Positions 43,985 to 52,376 of a stretch of DNA of 64,000 nt are shown piece by piece (the first letter of the stretch is position 1; every line of letters begins with the position of its first letter). Made by a program: the position numbers and the translations under genes. Origin of the DNA: RYN-133 sp963785425 (GTDB lineage Bacteria > Actinomycetota > Actinomycetes > Mycobacteriales > Jatrophihabitantaceae). Under the pieces are notes generated by a model. That model worked only from the letters and a program-made list of their open reading frames with translations. It was not told where the DNA came from and searched no databases. The stretch spans positions 1 to 64,000 of the forward strand of contig CAWAVG010000003.1 of NCBI GenBank assembly GCA_963785425.1. The letters run 5' to 3'.

Positions 43985-45541
43985 GTGCCGTCGTCGCGTC
44001 GTCCGCTCATCGCAGCCCTGGCGGCCGTGCTCGCGGTGACGACGGTGACGGCGTGTGCGCGCGAGTCGGCCGGCACCGGTCTGCGGGTCGGGAAGGGCGT
44101 GGCCGGCACGCCACGACCGGACGCCATTGCGTTCCGCGACTGCACCGACCAGCTGCTCTCGCTCGGCGTCCCCGTGCCGAAGGCGCTCAAGGGCACGATC
44201 CGCTTCGGGTGCGCGAGCCTGCCCGTGCCGCTCGACTACACGCGTCCGGACGGCCCGACGATCAAACTCGCGGTGGTCCGCATCCACACCACGCAGAACA
44301 CGGCGCAGCCCGTGCAGTCGCTGCTCGTCAACCCGGGCGGACCCGGCGGGAGCGGACTCAACTTCGGTCTGGGCCTGCTCGGCGAGATCTCTCCCGACGT
44401 GCCCCGGCACTTCGACATCATCGCCTTCGATCCGCGCGGCGTCGGCGAGTCGTCCCCCGTCCGGTGCCTGACCGACGCGCAGAAGGACGCGTTTCTGGCC
44501 GCGTCGCCCGACCCGATGACCGCGAGCGGGATCAAGGCCGGGGAACGCTTGGACAGGCAGTTCTCCCACGAGTGCGAGAGCACCGTCGGCCCCGCGCTGC
44601 GTTACTACAACACGGTCAACACGGCCCGCGACATGGATCAGATCCGGCAGGCGGTCGGCGACGACGTCATGAACTATCTCGGCTTCTCCTACGGCACCGA
44701 ACTGGGCTGGACCTACGCACACCTGTTCCCGCAGGAGGTACACACGTTCGTGCTGGACGGCGTGGTCGACCCCGACCAGGTCCACAAGGAGAACTCGATC
44801 GCCCAGCTGAAGGGGTTCGAGAGCGCGTTCGGGCAGTTCGCGAAATGGTGCACCCACGCGCCTGTGTGCGGGGGCCTGCGCGACCCCGCAGCGACAGCCG
44901 AACAACTCTTCGCGAGCACGCTGCACGCGCCGCTGGCGACAGGGACACCGCGCGAGCTCACCTCATCCCTCGCCAGCACCGGCGTGCTGGAAGCGCTGTA
45001 CTCGAAGAAGTCCTGGCCCAAACTCGCCGACGCACTCATCGCCGCGATGCACGGCGACGGGTCGGGACTGCTGCAGCTCGCCGATCGGTACAACCAGCGC
45101 TCGGCGACCGGGACGTACCAGAACATCATCGATGCGAACGCCACGATCAGCTGCAACGACTCCGCGGTCCACAAGCCGCCGAACATCACGAAGATCCTGG
45201 CGCGCACCAAGGCGCTGGCCAAACGGTTCCCGATCTTCGGCGGCACGGGCAGTGCCGGCGGGGGCTGTCTCGGGTGGCAGCCACACCGCACGCCGATCCC
45301 CCGGCCCACAGCGGCGACGCCCGAACCCGTTCTGGTGATCGGAAACCTGCACGACCCGGCCACTCCGTACGCCGGCGCCGTGCACCTGGCCCGCGACCTG
45401 GGCAACGCCCGGCTGCTGAGCTGGAACGGCGAAGGCCACACGTCCTACCTCAACGGCAGCTCGTGCATCGACCACTACGTCAACGACTACCTGATCCACT
45501 CGACGTTGCCTCCCGAGAACAAGGTGTGTCCCGCGAAATGA
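43985..45541 (+). CDS. Secreted lipoprotein alpha/beta hydrolase, tripeptidyl-aminopeptidase (TAP) family
   Basis: 518 residues, start GTG 43,985. A lipoprotein signal peptide (PLIAALAAVLAVTTVTAC) ends in a lipobox VTAC. The hydrolase core shows LLVNPGGPGGSGLNFGLGL (oxyanion loop), IIAFDPRGVGESSPVRC, MNYLGFSYGTELGWTYAHLF (nucleophile Ser in GFSYG), VLVIGNLHDPATPYAGAVHL (Asp) and LLSWNGEGHTSYLNGSSC (His). The TAP C-terminal domain is present. Family members release N-terminal tripeptides or act as proteases outside the cell. The stop overlaps the next ATG. Confidence 0.9.
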   Translation: MPSSRRPLIAALAAVLAVTTVTACARESAGTGLRVGKGVAGTPRPDAIAFRDCTDQLLSLGVPVPKALKGTIRFGCASLPVPLDYTRPDGPTIKLAVVRIHTTQNTAQPVQSLLVNPGGPGGSGLNFGLGLLGEISPDVPRHFDIIAFDPRGVGESSPVRCLTDAQKDAFLAASPDPMTASGIKAGERLDRQFSHECESTVGPALRYYNTVNTARDMDQIRQAVGDDVMNYLGFSYGTELGWTYAHLFPQEVHTFVLDGVVDPDQVHKENSIAQLKGFESAFGQFAKWCTHAPVCGGLRDPAATAEQLFASTLHAPLATGTPRELTSSLASTGVLEALYSKKSWPKLADALIAAMHGDGSGLLQLADRYNQRSATGTYQNIIDANATISCNDSAVHKPPNITKILARTKALAKRFPIFGGTGSAGGGCLGWQPHRTPIPRPTAATPEPVLVIGNLHDPATPYAGAVHLARDLGNARLLSWNGEGHTSYLNGSSCIDHYVNDYLIHSTLPPENKVCPAK

Positions 45542-46239
45542 CCGATCAACCCAAGCTGATCGTCGCCGACGCGAGCGGGCCGGTGCGCGGCGTCGCCCTC
45601 GTGCTGCACGGCGGACGATCCCGCAGTCAGATGCCCGTGCGCGGCACCAATCTGGCCGTGCTGCGGATGCTGCCGTTCGTGGCGTCACTGCGCCGGCAGT
45701 CGCGCGCGGGGCTGGTCGTCGCGCAGGTCAGGTACCGGGTGCGTGGCTGGAACGGTGCCGAGCGTGCTCCAGTGGCCGACACGCTGTGGGCCCTCGACCA
45801 ACTCACCGCACGCTTCCCCGACGTGCCGGTGGCTCTCGTGGGGCACTCGATGGGCGGCCGGGCGGCGATGTACGCGGCCGGGCACGACAGCGTACGGTCG
45901 GTCGTCGGCCTCGCCCCGTGGATCGAGCCGGGCGACCCGGTCGCCCCCTTGGCCGGACGGCGCCTGCTCATCGTGCACGGCGACGGCGACCGCATGACCG
46001 ATCCGCGTGCTTCTGCGACGTTCGCGCGATCGGCCGAGCGCCTTGCGGAGTCGGTCACCTACGTGCGGGTCGAGGGCGAACACCACGCGATGCTGCGGCG
46101 CGCGTCGCTGTGGCACGAGATCGCGACCGGCTTCGTCGCTGCGACGTTGTTAGGCCGCTCACCGGACGGATCTGGGACGAGCGATACTGCGAAGGTATTG
46201 GCAGGTGCGCTCGCCGGACAGCCGGAACTGGTCGTGTGA
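45538..46239 (+). CDS. Alpha/beta hydrolase
   Basis: 233 residues, ATG 45,538 overlapping the previous TGA. GVALVLHGGRSRSQMPVRGT (oxyanion HGG), then VPVALVGHSMGGRAAMYAAG (nucleophile Ser in GHSMGG), RRLLIVHGDGDRMTDPRASA (Asp) and YVRVEGEHHAMLRRASLWHE (His). No signal peptide, so cytoplasmic. Probably an esterase or dienelactone-hydrolase-like enzyme; substrate unknown. It is translationally coupled to the secreted TAP peptidase. Confidence 0.85.
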   Translation: MTDQPKLIVADASGPVRGVALVLHGGRSRSQMPVRGTNLAVLRMLPFVASLRRQSRAGLVVAQVRYRVRGWNGAERAPVADTLWALDQLTARFPDVPVALVGHSMGGRAAMYAAGHDSVRSVVGLAPWIEPGDPVAPLAGRRLLIVHGDGDRMTDPRASATFARSAERLAESVTYVRVEGEHHAMLRRASLWHEIATGFVAATLLGRSPDGSGTSDTAKVLAGALAGQPELVV

Positions 46240-46270
46240 TCGACAGCCGCGAGTGCCGTGCAGGGATGGA

Positions 46271-47548
46271 GTGATCTCGTTGACGATCGTCGACCGAACC
46301 CCACAGACGACGGACACCGAGCCCGCCGTCGACGTCGGGATGTGGCCGGACGTGGCCATCGTGCCGCATTCGCCCGTCCGCAGCGTGATCGCCAGACGTA
46401 TCTTCCATCGCGCGGCCGGCCTCATGCCGCTCCGCGTGGTCGAGCCCGGCGGGCGCAGCTACGGCGGCGGGGATGCAGCCGCGCCGGTCATGCACCTCGT
46501 CCGTCCGCAGGCGTTCTTCGCGCGCCTCGGCGCCACCGGCACCATCGGGTTCGGTGAGGCGTTCATGGCCGGCGACTGGACCAGCGACGACCTCGCCGGA
46601 GTGCTGTCCGCCTTTGCCGCCAACATGCGCGACCTGGTGCCGGCGATGCTGCATCGGCTGCGCCACGCGGTGCTCAGCCGGATGCCGCAGAGCCACGACA
46701 ACACCATCGAGGGCGCACGCGAGAACATCCACCACCACTACGACCTGTCGAACGCGCTGTTCAAGACCTTCCTCGACGAATCGATGACCTACTCGTCGGC
46801 GGTGTTCAACGGCGAGCCGTACGGCGCGGACGAGGACCTCGCCCAGGCGCAGCGCCGCAAGATCGACCGCCTGCTCGACAGCGCGGCGGTCGGCGCCGAC
46901 ACGCGGCTGCTCGAGATCGGCACCGGCTGGGGCGAGCTCGCGCTTCGTGCCGCCCGTCGCGGCGCGCACGTCACCTCGGTGACCATCTCGACCGAGCAGG
47001 CCGATCTGGCCCGCGAGCGGGTGGCCGCAGCCGGGCTCGCCGACCGCGTCGACGTCCAGCTGCGCGACTACCGCGAGGTCCGCGGCACCTATGACGCCAT
47101 CGTCAGCGTCGAGATGATCGAGGCCGTCGGGGCGAATCACTGGCCGACGTACTTCAGCACGATCGATCGCGTGCTCGCGCCGGGCGGACGCGTCGGGCTA
47201 CAGGCGATCCTGCAGGACGACTACACGGTGCTGGCCACCCGCGACACGTACACCTGGATCCGCAAGTACATCTTCCCCGGCGGGCAGCTGGCCAGTGTCG
47301 AGGCGATCGATCGCACGATCAAGAGCCACACGGGTCTACGGATCAGCGATCGGTACAGCTTCGGCCGGCACTACGCCGAGACGCTGCGGCGTTGGCGGGC
47401 GCGTTTCGAGGAGCAGCGCGACGCGGTCGCCGCGCTCGGGTTCGACGAGACGTTCCGCCGCATGTGGTCGCTGTACCTCGCCTACTCCGAGGCAGGGTTC
47501 CGGACCGGCTACCTGGACGTCGCGCAGCTCACGCTGACCCGCCCCTGA
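46271..47548 (+). CDS. cfa: Cyclopropane-fatty-acyl-phospholipid synthase-family methyltransferase
   Basis: 425 residues, start GTG 46,271 with GGATGGA upstream. The substrate-binding start ends in ARENIHHHYDLSNALFKTFL and DESMTYSSAVF, the hallmark of CFA synthases. The AdoMet loop is TRLLEIGTGWGELALRAARR, then VTISTEQADLARERVAAAGL, AIVSVEMIEAVGANHWPTYF (active-site Glu) and RKYIFPGGQLASVEAIDRTI. The C-terminus is SLYLAYSEAGFRTGYLDVAQ. It methylenates or methylates unsaturated acyl chains in membrane phospholipids (cyclopropane or 10-methyl fatty acids); which product is formed is not decidable here. Confidence 0.92.
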   Translation: MISLTIVDRTPQTTDTEPAVDVGMWPDVAIVPHSPVRSVIARRIFHRAAGLMPLRVVEPGGRSYGGGDAAAPVMHLVRPQAFFARLGATGTIGFGEAFMAGDWTSDDLAGVLSAFAANMRDLVPAMLHRLRHAVLSRMPQSHDNTIEGARENIHHHYDLSNALFKTFLDESMTYSSAVFNGEPYGADEDLAQAQRRKIDRLLDSAAVGADTRLLEIGTGWGELALRAARRGAHVTSVTISTEQADLARERVAAAGLADRVDVQLRDYREVRGTYDAIVSVEMIEAVGANHWPTYFSTIDRVLAPGGRVGLQAILQDDYTVLATRDTYTWIRKYIFPGGQLASVEAIDRTIKSHTGLRISDRYSFGRHYAETLRRWRARFEEQRDAVAALGFDETFRRMWSLYLAYSEAGFRTGYLDVAQLTLTRP

Positions 47549-47552
47549 CCGT

Positions 47553-47603
47553 CCACAGTGGTCGGTTCCGACCACACCGGTCAGGTGCAACTGACCACTG
47601 TGG
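47553..47603. terminator. Stem-loop after cfa
   Basis: Perfect 11-bp arms CCACAGTGGTC (47,553-47,563) and GACCACTGTGG (47,593-47,603), begun 5 bp after the cfa stop. A third copy of the inverted box (TGACCACTGTCGG) follows at about 47,611, so alternative stems can form. The next gene is on the same strand, 49 bp on, so this would separate the two transcripts. Confidence 0.6.
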
Positions 47604-47651
47604 CCCGGACTGACCACTGTCGGGCAAGTGCCCGGTCGGTAGCGTCGCCGG

Positions 47652-48485
47652 GTGACCGTCGTCCTGGGGCTGCTCGCCGCCGTGCTCTACGGGATCGGCG
47701 ATTTCGCAGGCGGGATGGCCGCCCGGGCGCACAGCGCCGTGACGATCCTGCTGTACAGCTATCCGGTCGGCGTCGTGCTCATGGCACTGATGGTGCCGTT
47801 CTTCCCGGGCGAACTCACTGCGCGCGTCGTGCTGTTCGGGACGCTCGGCGGCCTGGCGGGCCTGATGGGCGTGTCGATCATGTACCAGCTGATGGTCACG
47901 GCACCGATGAACGTGATTTCACCCGTCACCTCGGTGCTCGCCGCGATCGTGCCGGTGTTCGTCGGCGTCGCGATAGGCGAGCGTCCGGCACTTGCCGCCT
48001 GGACCGGGATCGTTCTCGGCCTGGTTGCGGTCGTGCTCGTCTCGCGCACCACCGACGAGCACCCGCACGGGCGGATCGCCGCGCGGGTGATCGCGCTCGC
48101 ATTCCTCGCAGGCGTCGGCTTCGGCCTGTACCTCGTGTTCCTGGCCCGCGCCGGGCACGACTCGGGCCTGTGGCCGCTGCTCGTGTCGCGGGTCGCGTCC
48201 GCCATCGCGATCATCCCGCTCGCGGCGGCGATGCGGTCGTTCGCGGTCGTGCGCGGCAGACCACTGCTGATCGCGCTCGGCGCGGGCTTGTGTGACGTGT
48301 TGGCCAACATGTTCTTCCTGCTGGCCGCGCGCGCCGGTCTGCTCTCGCTCGCCAGCGTGCTGACCGCGCTCTACCCCGCCGTGACCGTCCTGCTCGCGGT
48401 CGTCCTGCTGCACGAGCACACGAGCCGCACGCAGCGGCTGGGCCTTGCCCTTGCCGCTGCGGCGGTCGTGCTGATCACGATGTGA
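47652..48485 (+). CDS. EamA/DMT-superfamily transporter
   Basis: 277 residues, undamaged, GTG 47,652. Ten membrane segments in two repeats: VLGLLAAVLYGIGDFAGGMA and VIALAFLAGVGFGLYLVFLA start the halves. PMNVISPVTSVLAAIVPVFV and GLLSLASVLTALYPAVTVLL are the matched EamA motif segments, each followed by GERPALAAWTGIVLGLVAVV and LHEHTSRTQRLGLALAAAAV. The family exports small metabolites or amino acids; substrate unknown. Confidence 0.88.
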   Translation: MTVVLGLLAAVLYGIGDFAGGMAARAHSAVTILLYSYPVGVVLMALMVPFFPGELTARVVLFGTLGGLAGLMGVSIMYQLMVTAPMNVISPVTSVLAAIVPVFVGVAIGERPALAAWTGIVLGLVAVVLVSRTTDEHPHGRIAARVIALAFLAGVGFGLYLVFLARAGHDSGLWPLLVSRVASAIAIIPLAAAMRSFAVVRGRPLLIALGAGLCDVLANMFFLLAARAGLLSLASVLTALYPAVTVLLAVVLLHEHTSRTQRLGLALAAAAVVLITM

Positions 48486-48504
48486 GGCGGAACCTTCGCG
48501 GTGC

Positions 48505-49548
48505 TCAGAGCTTGAGGCGGTACACCTGCCCGGTCAGCTCGCCGACGTAGACGTAGCCGTCGTGCAGGTGCAGGCCCACGGTCGGCGCGACGAACCCGGT
48601 GATCAGCGGCTTGAGCCTGCCGGCTCCGATGCCCAGGGAGAAGACCTCTCCGCCGGGGCCCTTGCCCTGAGGACCCAGGAACGAGCTCAAATACAGCTTC
48701 GAGCCCCGGATACCGATGCCCATGAGATCGGTGTGCGGGCCGAACCGGCGGAACGGGCTGGCGAAGCCCTTGCACGCAGCCGGCTTCGTCTGGTTGCACT
48801 TGGGGAAGCCGTAGTCCTGCCCGCCGCGCACATGCAAGATGAAGTCCGGCGGATTCTTCGCGCCCGCGTCCTGGCCCAGGTCGGTGACGAACGGGGTGTT
48901 CGAACCGTGCCGGAATGCCATCTGCCACGGCTGACGGATACCTCGCGCGAAGACCTGGCGGTCGGTGCCGTCGGCACGGAAGGACAGGATGTCGTAGACG
49001 AACGGTGACGTCGAGCGCGGGCCGTGGTCGTTGCCGTCGGTCAGGCCGACGTCCGCACCGACGTAGAGGCGCCCGTTCCTGCCGAAGCCGATGCCGTTGA
49101 AGCCGCCGAAGCCCTTGGGCCCGGTGTAGAGCGTGTGCCGGTTCGTGAACGTCGTGCCGTTCCAGCCGCCCCACGAGACGAGCCGCCAGCTCGGGCCCTG
49201 CGAGGTGATCGCTCCGCCGCTGACGTAGAGCTTGTGCGCGTGCCAGGCCAGGCCGGCGACGAACCTGAGCGGGCTGGGGATGCGCCGCGCGACGCCCTTC
49301 TTGATCACGAACACGCCGCCGTCGGGCGGCCCGGAGCTCTCCGAACCACCGTCCCCGACGAAGATCCGCCCGGCGCCGAACGCGAACGAGGTCGGTGTCT
49401 TCAGCCCGGACGCAACGAGCTGCACCGGGTGCCCGTTGGTGGAGGTCGGAGGGGGCGGGGGCGCCTTGTGGGCATCGGCGGCCGGAGCCGCCAGCGCGAA
49501 AGCTGCGGCGACGGCGACACCGGCCGTCGCGATGTTGCGGATGCTCAT
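48505..49548 (-). CDS. Secreted PQQ-dependent sugar dehydrogenase-like beta-propeller protein
   Basis: 347 residues, start ATG 49,548 (MSIRNIATAGVAVAAAFALA) behind GGAG. Signal peptide ending near PAADAHKAPPPPP. It has repeated propeller strands: FGAGRIFVGDGGSESSGPPD, GKLYVGAD-type GRNGRLYVGADVGLTDGNDH, FARGIRQPWQMAFRHGSNTP, FVTDLGQDAGAKNPPDFILH, GGQDYGFPKCN and LHDGYVYVGELTGQVYRLKL. This pattern matches soluble glucose/sorbosone dehydrogenase propellers (ARGIRNPWxMAF, DLGQDxxE-like). The key PQQ-binding residues cannot be confirmed, so it may be a non-enzymatic propeller. The 243 bp downstream-of-start side (49,549-49,791) holds nothing recognisable. Confidence 0.75.
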   Translation of the reverse strand: MSIRNIATAGVAVAAAFALAAPAADAHKAPPPPPTSTNGHPVQLVASGLKTPTSFAFGAGRIFVGDGGSESSGPPDGGVFVIKKGVARRIPSPLRFVAGLAWHAHKLYVSGGAITSQGPSWRLVSWGGWNGTTFTNRHTLYTGPKGFGGFNGIGFGRNGRLYVGADVGLTDGNDHGPRSTSPFVYDILSFRADGTDRQVFARGIRQPWQMAFRHGSNTPFVTDLGQDAGAKNPPDFILHVRGGQDYGFPKCNQTKPAACKGFASPFRRFGPHTDLMGIGIRGSKLYLSSFLGPQGKGPGGEVFSLGIGAGRLKPLITGFVAPTVGLHLHDGYVYVGELTGQVYRLKL

Positions 49549-49791
49549 CCCATGCTCCTGCGGTGCTCGACGGTCGTTCAACGGGTGCGCGCGACGCGGT
49601 CCGGACCGATGCCTTGATCGCTACGTGCCGGCGGCAACGTACTGCTCGCGCAGTGCAGTCCGTGTGAGGACGCGAAGCCGCCGCACAGCTTGTCCGGCTA
49701 TGTCGCAATGGCGCACGCCGACGGCATCACATTCCGCGCGCCCCGATCGGAAAGGTTCGCCGGATGTGGGACCGGCGTTGCGGCGCGCGAT

Positions 49792-50847
49792 TCAATCCAA
49801 CTGCTGCGGCTCGATCTCGTCGGGCACCGCCCAGTTCGCCCTATTGATCCGCGACGGTTGCACCCGCGGCGGCTCGCCCGGCATCTTCGGGTAGTTCGGC
49901 GGGTACGGCGCGTCGCCCAGCCCGTGATCCTGCTCATCGCGGTCGGCCCACTCGAGCAGGGGTTCGATGTCCCACACCGCATCGTCGATGCCCGCGTGCA
50001 GGTCACCCAGGGACGCGAACCGCGCCGGCATCGTCTCGATGGTGAAGTCGCGCATCTCGACGTCGGGCAGCTCGTCCCACGTCACCGGCGCCGAGACCGG
50101 CCCCCACGGCTTGCCCCGCACCGAGTACGCCGACGCGATCGTGCGGTCCTTCGCGTTCTGGTTGTAGTCGAGGAAGATCGCCCCGTCCGGACGCTCCTCC
50201 TTCCACCAGTTGGTCGTGATCAGCTCCGGGGAGCGCCGTGCCACCGCACGCGCGAACGCGAGTGCCGCGCGACGCACTTCCCGGAACCCGAACCGCGGCT
50301 GGATCCGGACGTAGACATGCACGCCCTTCGACCCGGACGTCTTGGGCCAGCCGACGGCACCGAGCTCGTCGAGCACCTCGTGGACGACCGCCGCCGCCCG
50401 CTTCGCCTCGGCCAGGCCGGCAGCCGGACCGGGGTCGAGGTCGATGCGCAGCTCGTCCGGCTGCTCGACCGCCGCCCGCCGGGTGTGCCATGGGTGGAAT
50501 TCGACCGTGGACATCTGCACCGCCCACACGACGGCGCCGATCTCGGTCACGCACAGCTCGTCGGCGGTGCGCCCGGACGGGAAACTCACCTCAGCGGTCT
50601 CGACCCAGTCGGGTGCCCCCTTGGGCAGCCGCTTCTGGTAGATCTTCTCGCCGTCCACACCCTCGGGATAGCGGTGCAGCATGCACGGCCGTTCCCGCAA
50701 CGCGCGCACGATGCCGTCGCTGACGGCCAGGTAGTAGTTGACCAGGTCGAGCTTGGTCTCGCCGCGCTCGGAGAAGTACACGCGGTCGGGATTGCTGATG
50801 CGGACGGTGCGGGTACCGACCTCGAGCTCCAGTGCCGGAGTGGGCAT
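49792..50847 (-). CDS. LigD-type polymerase/primase domain protein
   Basis: 351 residues, undamaged, ATG 50,847 (MPTPALELEVGTRTVRISNP). The archaeo-eukaryotic-primase fold of LigD PolDom is seen: ISNPDRVYFSERGETKLDLV, RPCMLHRYPEGVDGEKIYQK, VWAVQMSTVEFHPWHTR, DELRIDLDPGPAAGLAEAKR (catalytic D-x-D), KTSGSKGVHVYVRIQPRFGF (phosphate-binding SGSKGxHV) and IFLDYNQNAKDRTIASAYSV. It lacks ligase and phosphoesterase domains, so it is a stand-alone PolDom, as in PolD1/PolD2 of mycobacteria. It fills gaps or adds ribonucleotides at breaks. LigC lies 8 kb away on the other strand. Confidence 0.9.
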   Translation of the reverse strand: MPTPALELEVGTRTVRISNPDRVYFSERGETKLDLVNYYLAVSDGIVRALRERPCMLHRYPEGVDGEKIYQKRLPKGAPDWVETAEVSFPSGRTADELCVTEIGAVVWAVQMSTVEFHPWHTRRAAVEQPDELRIDLDPGPAAGLAEAKRAAAVVHEVLDELGAVGWPKTSGSKGVHVYVRIQPRFGFREVRRAALAFARAVARRSPELITTNWWKEERPDGAIFLDYNQNAKDRTIASAYSVRGKPWGPVSAPVTWDELPDVEMRDFTIETMPARFASLGDLHAGIDDAVWDIEPLLEWADRDEQDHGLGDAPYPPNYPKMPGEPPRVQPSRINRANWAVPDEIEPQQLD

Positions 50848-50880
50848 GCGCCGACGGTATCGCGATCTACGCTGGGACCG

Positions 50881-51144
50881 ATGCGAACCGACGAGCGGCC
50901 CGAGGACGACGGGGATGCCGGTGATCCGGCGTGGGCTTCGCCGTACATCGACGGGGCGTGGGGCCGCACCGCCAACCCCAACACCGCCGACGGCGAGCTG
51001 CAGAACCTGGCCGCGTTCGGAAGCGGCCTGTCGCGGTTGACCGGACGGCGGCGCACCGCGGCGCGCCTGGTGGTGTGGCTGCTGCTGATCGGCCTGGTGG
51101 CCAGCCTGCTGTTCGGAATCCTCGGCGTGCTCGGAGTGTTGTGA
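50881..51144 (+). CDS. Small membrane protein of unknown function
   Basis: 87 residues, ATG 50,881. Acidic N-terminus (MRTDERPEDDGDAGDPAWAS), then NTADGELQNLAAFGSGLSRL and a C-terminal membrane helix (LVVWLLLIGLVASLLFGILG). No domain recognised. It lies 33 bp from the divergent PolDom gene and ends 4 bp before msrB, so it may be co-transcribed with msrB. Confidence 0.6.
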   Translation: MRTDERPEDDGDAGDPAWASPYIDGAWGRTANPNTADGELQNLAAFGSGLSRLTGRRRTAARLVVWLLLIGLVASLLFGILGVLGVL

Positions 51145-51148
51145 CGGC

Positions 51149-51583
51149 ATGCGATCCGCGAAGGACCTCCCAGCTGCCCCGGTGACCAAGAGCGATGCCG
51201 AGTGGCGCGAGCAGCTCAGCGCCGAGGAGTACGCGGTGCTGCGCAAGGCCGGCACCGAGCGCGCCTTCACCGGCGAGTACACCGACAACCACCGTGTCGG
51301 CGTGTACCGCTGCCGGGCCTGCGGCAGCGAACTGTTCCGCAGCACCGAGAAGTTCGACTCGCACTGCGGCTGGCCCAGCTTCTTCAGCCCGCTGGCCGGT
51401 GAGCGCATCATCGAGCGCACCGACCGGACCTGGGGCATGGCCCGCACCGAGGTGCTGTGCGCCACCTGCCACAGCCACCTCGGCCACGTCTTCGAGGGCG
51501 AGGGCTACGGCACCCCGACCGATCTGCGCTACTGCATCAACTCGATCTCGATGACCTTCGAAGAGCAGCCCACGACCACCTGA
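51149..51583 (+). CDS. msrB: Peptide-methionine (R)-S-oxide reductase
   Basis: 144 residues, undamaged, ATG 51,149. Repairs methionine-R-sulfoxide in proteins with thioredoxin. Zinc cysteines lie in VYRCRACGSELFRSTEKFDS and VLCATCHSHLGHVFEGEG (two CxxC). HCGWPSFFSP binds substrate. The catalytic cysteine is in LRYCINSISMTFEE. Single-domain, as usual for actinomycetes; no MsrA fused or nearby. Confidence 0.95.
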   Translation: MRSAKDLPAAPVTKSDAEWREQLSAEEYAVLRKAGTERAFTGEYTDNHRVGVYRCRACGSELFRSTEKFDSHCGWPSFFSPLAGERIIERTDRTWGMARTEVLCATCHSHLGHVFEGEGYGTPTDLRYCINSISMTFEEQPTTT

Positions 51584-51588
51584 CCGTC

Positions 51589-51660
51589 CGCGAGTGGTCA
51601 CTTATGCCCCCAGTGGTCACTTATAGGTGACCACTCGCGCGGTTAATGACCACTCGCGGG
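51589..51660. terminator. Repeated inverted GTGGTCA boxes between convergent msrB and hemQ
   Basis: Two forward boxes (CGCGAGTGGTCACTTAT at 51,589-51,605; CAGTGGTCACTTATA at 51,611-51,625) and two inverted ones (TGACCACTCGCG at 51,628-51,639 and 51,649-51,660) can pair in several ways. The block fills the gap between the stops of msrB and hemQ, so it is a plausible two-way terminator. Confidence 0.65.
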
Positions 51661-51676
51661 ATGAAGCGGCGCGTGC

Positions 51677-52372
51677 TCAGGGCAGGGCGGCGACCAGTTC
51701 GGCCGTGTCGCGGCGCCGGCCGGTGTAGAACGGCACTTCCTCCCGGACGTGGCGCCGGGTCTGCGAGCCCCGCAGGTGCCGCATGAGGTCGACGATGCGG
51801 TGCAGCTCGTCCGCCTCGAACGCCAGCATCCACTCGTAGTCGCCCAGCGCGAACGACGAGACCGTGTTCGCGCGCACGTCCGGGTAGTCGCGGGCCATCC
51901 GACCGTGCTCGGCCAGCAGCGCCCGGCGCTCGTCGTCGGGCAGCAGGTACCACTCGTACGAGCGCACGAACGGGTACACGCAGATGTAGGCCCGGGCCTG
52001 CTCCTCGGCGAGGAACGCCGGCACGTGACTCTTGTTGAACTCGGCCGGACGGTGCAACGCGAGGTTCGACCACACCGGCGCCAGGTGCGTGCCGAGGGCG
52101 GTGCGCCGCAGCCGGGAGTAGGCCTCCTGCAGATCGTCCGCGGACGGGGCGTGCCACCAGATCATCAGGTCGGCATCGGCGCGCAGGGCGGAGACGTCGT
52201 AGGTGCCGCGCACGACGACGTCCTTGGCCGCGAGCTGTTCGAACAGCTCGTCGACCTCACGCACGAGCGCGCTGCGGTCGCTCTCGCCGAGCGGACGGGC
52301 CACCTTGAAGACCGACCACCCCGTGTAGCGGATGACGTTGTTCAGTTCGCGAGCTGTCTTGCCGTCGACCAT
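51677..52372 (-). CDS. hemQ: Coproheme decarboxylase HemQ (chlorite-dismutase family)
   Basis: 231 residues, ATG 52,372 (MVDGKTARELNNVIRYTGWS). Converts coproheme III to heme b, the last step of the coproporphyrin-dependent route of monoderm bacteria. Conserved segments are YDVSALRADADLMIWWHAPS, YICVYPFVRSYEWYLLPDDE (with the tyrosine used in decarboxylation), YPDVRANTVSSFALGDYEWM and the C-terminus TRRHVREEVPFYTGRRRDTA. It lies 4 bp downstream of hemY and belongs to a hemE-hemY-hemQ operon. Confidence 0.93.
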   Translation of the reverse strand: MVDGKTARELNNVIRYTGWSVFKVARPLGESDRSALVREVDELFEQLAAKDVVVRGTYDVSALRADADLMIWWHAPSADDLQEAYSRLRRTALGTHLAPVWSNLALHRPAEFNKSHVPAFLAEEQARAYICVYPFVRSYEWYLLPDDERRALLAEHGRMARDYPDVRANTVSSFALGDYEWMLAFEADELHRIVDLMRHLRGSQTRRHVREEVPFYTGRRRDTAELVAALP

Positions 52373-52376
52373 GGCC

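Noticed and set aside
49549..49791. Small RNA or gene in the 243-bp gap between the beta-propeller gene and the LigD-type gene
   Set aside because: No convincing hairpin, promoter or open frame with a domain was seen.
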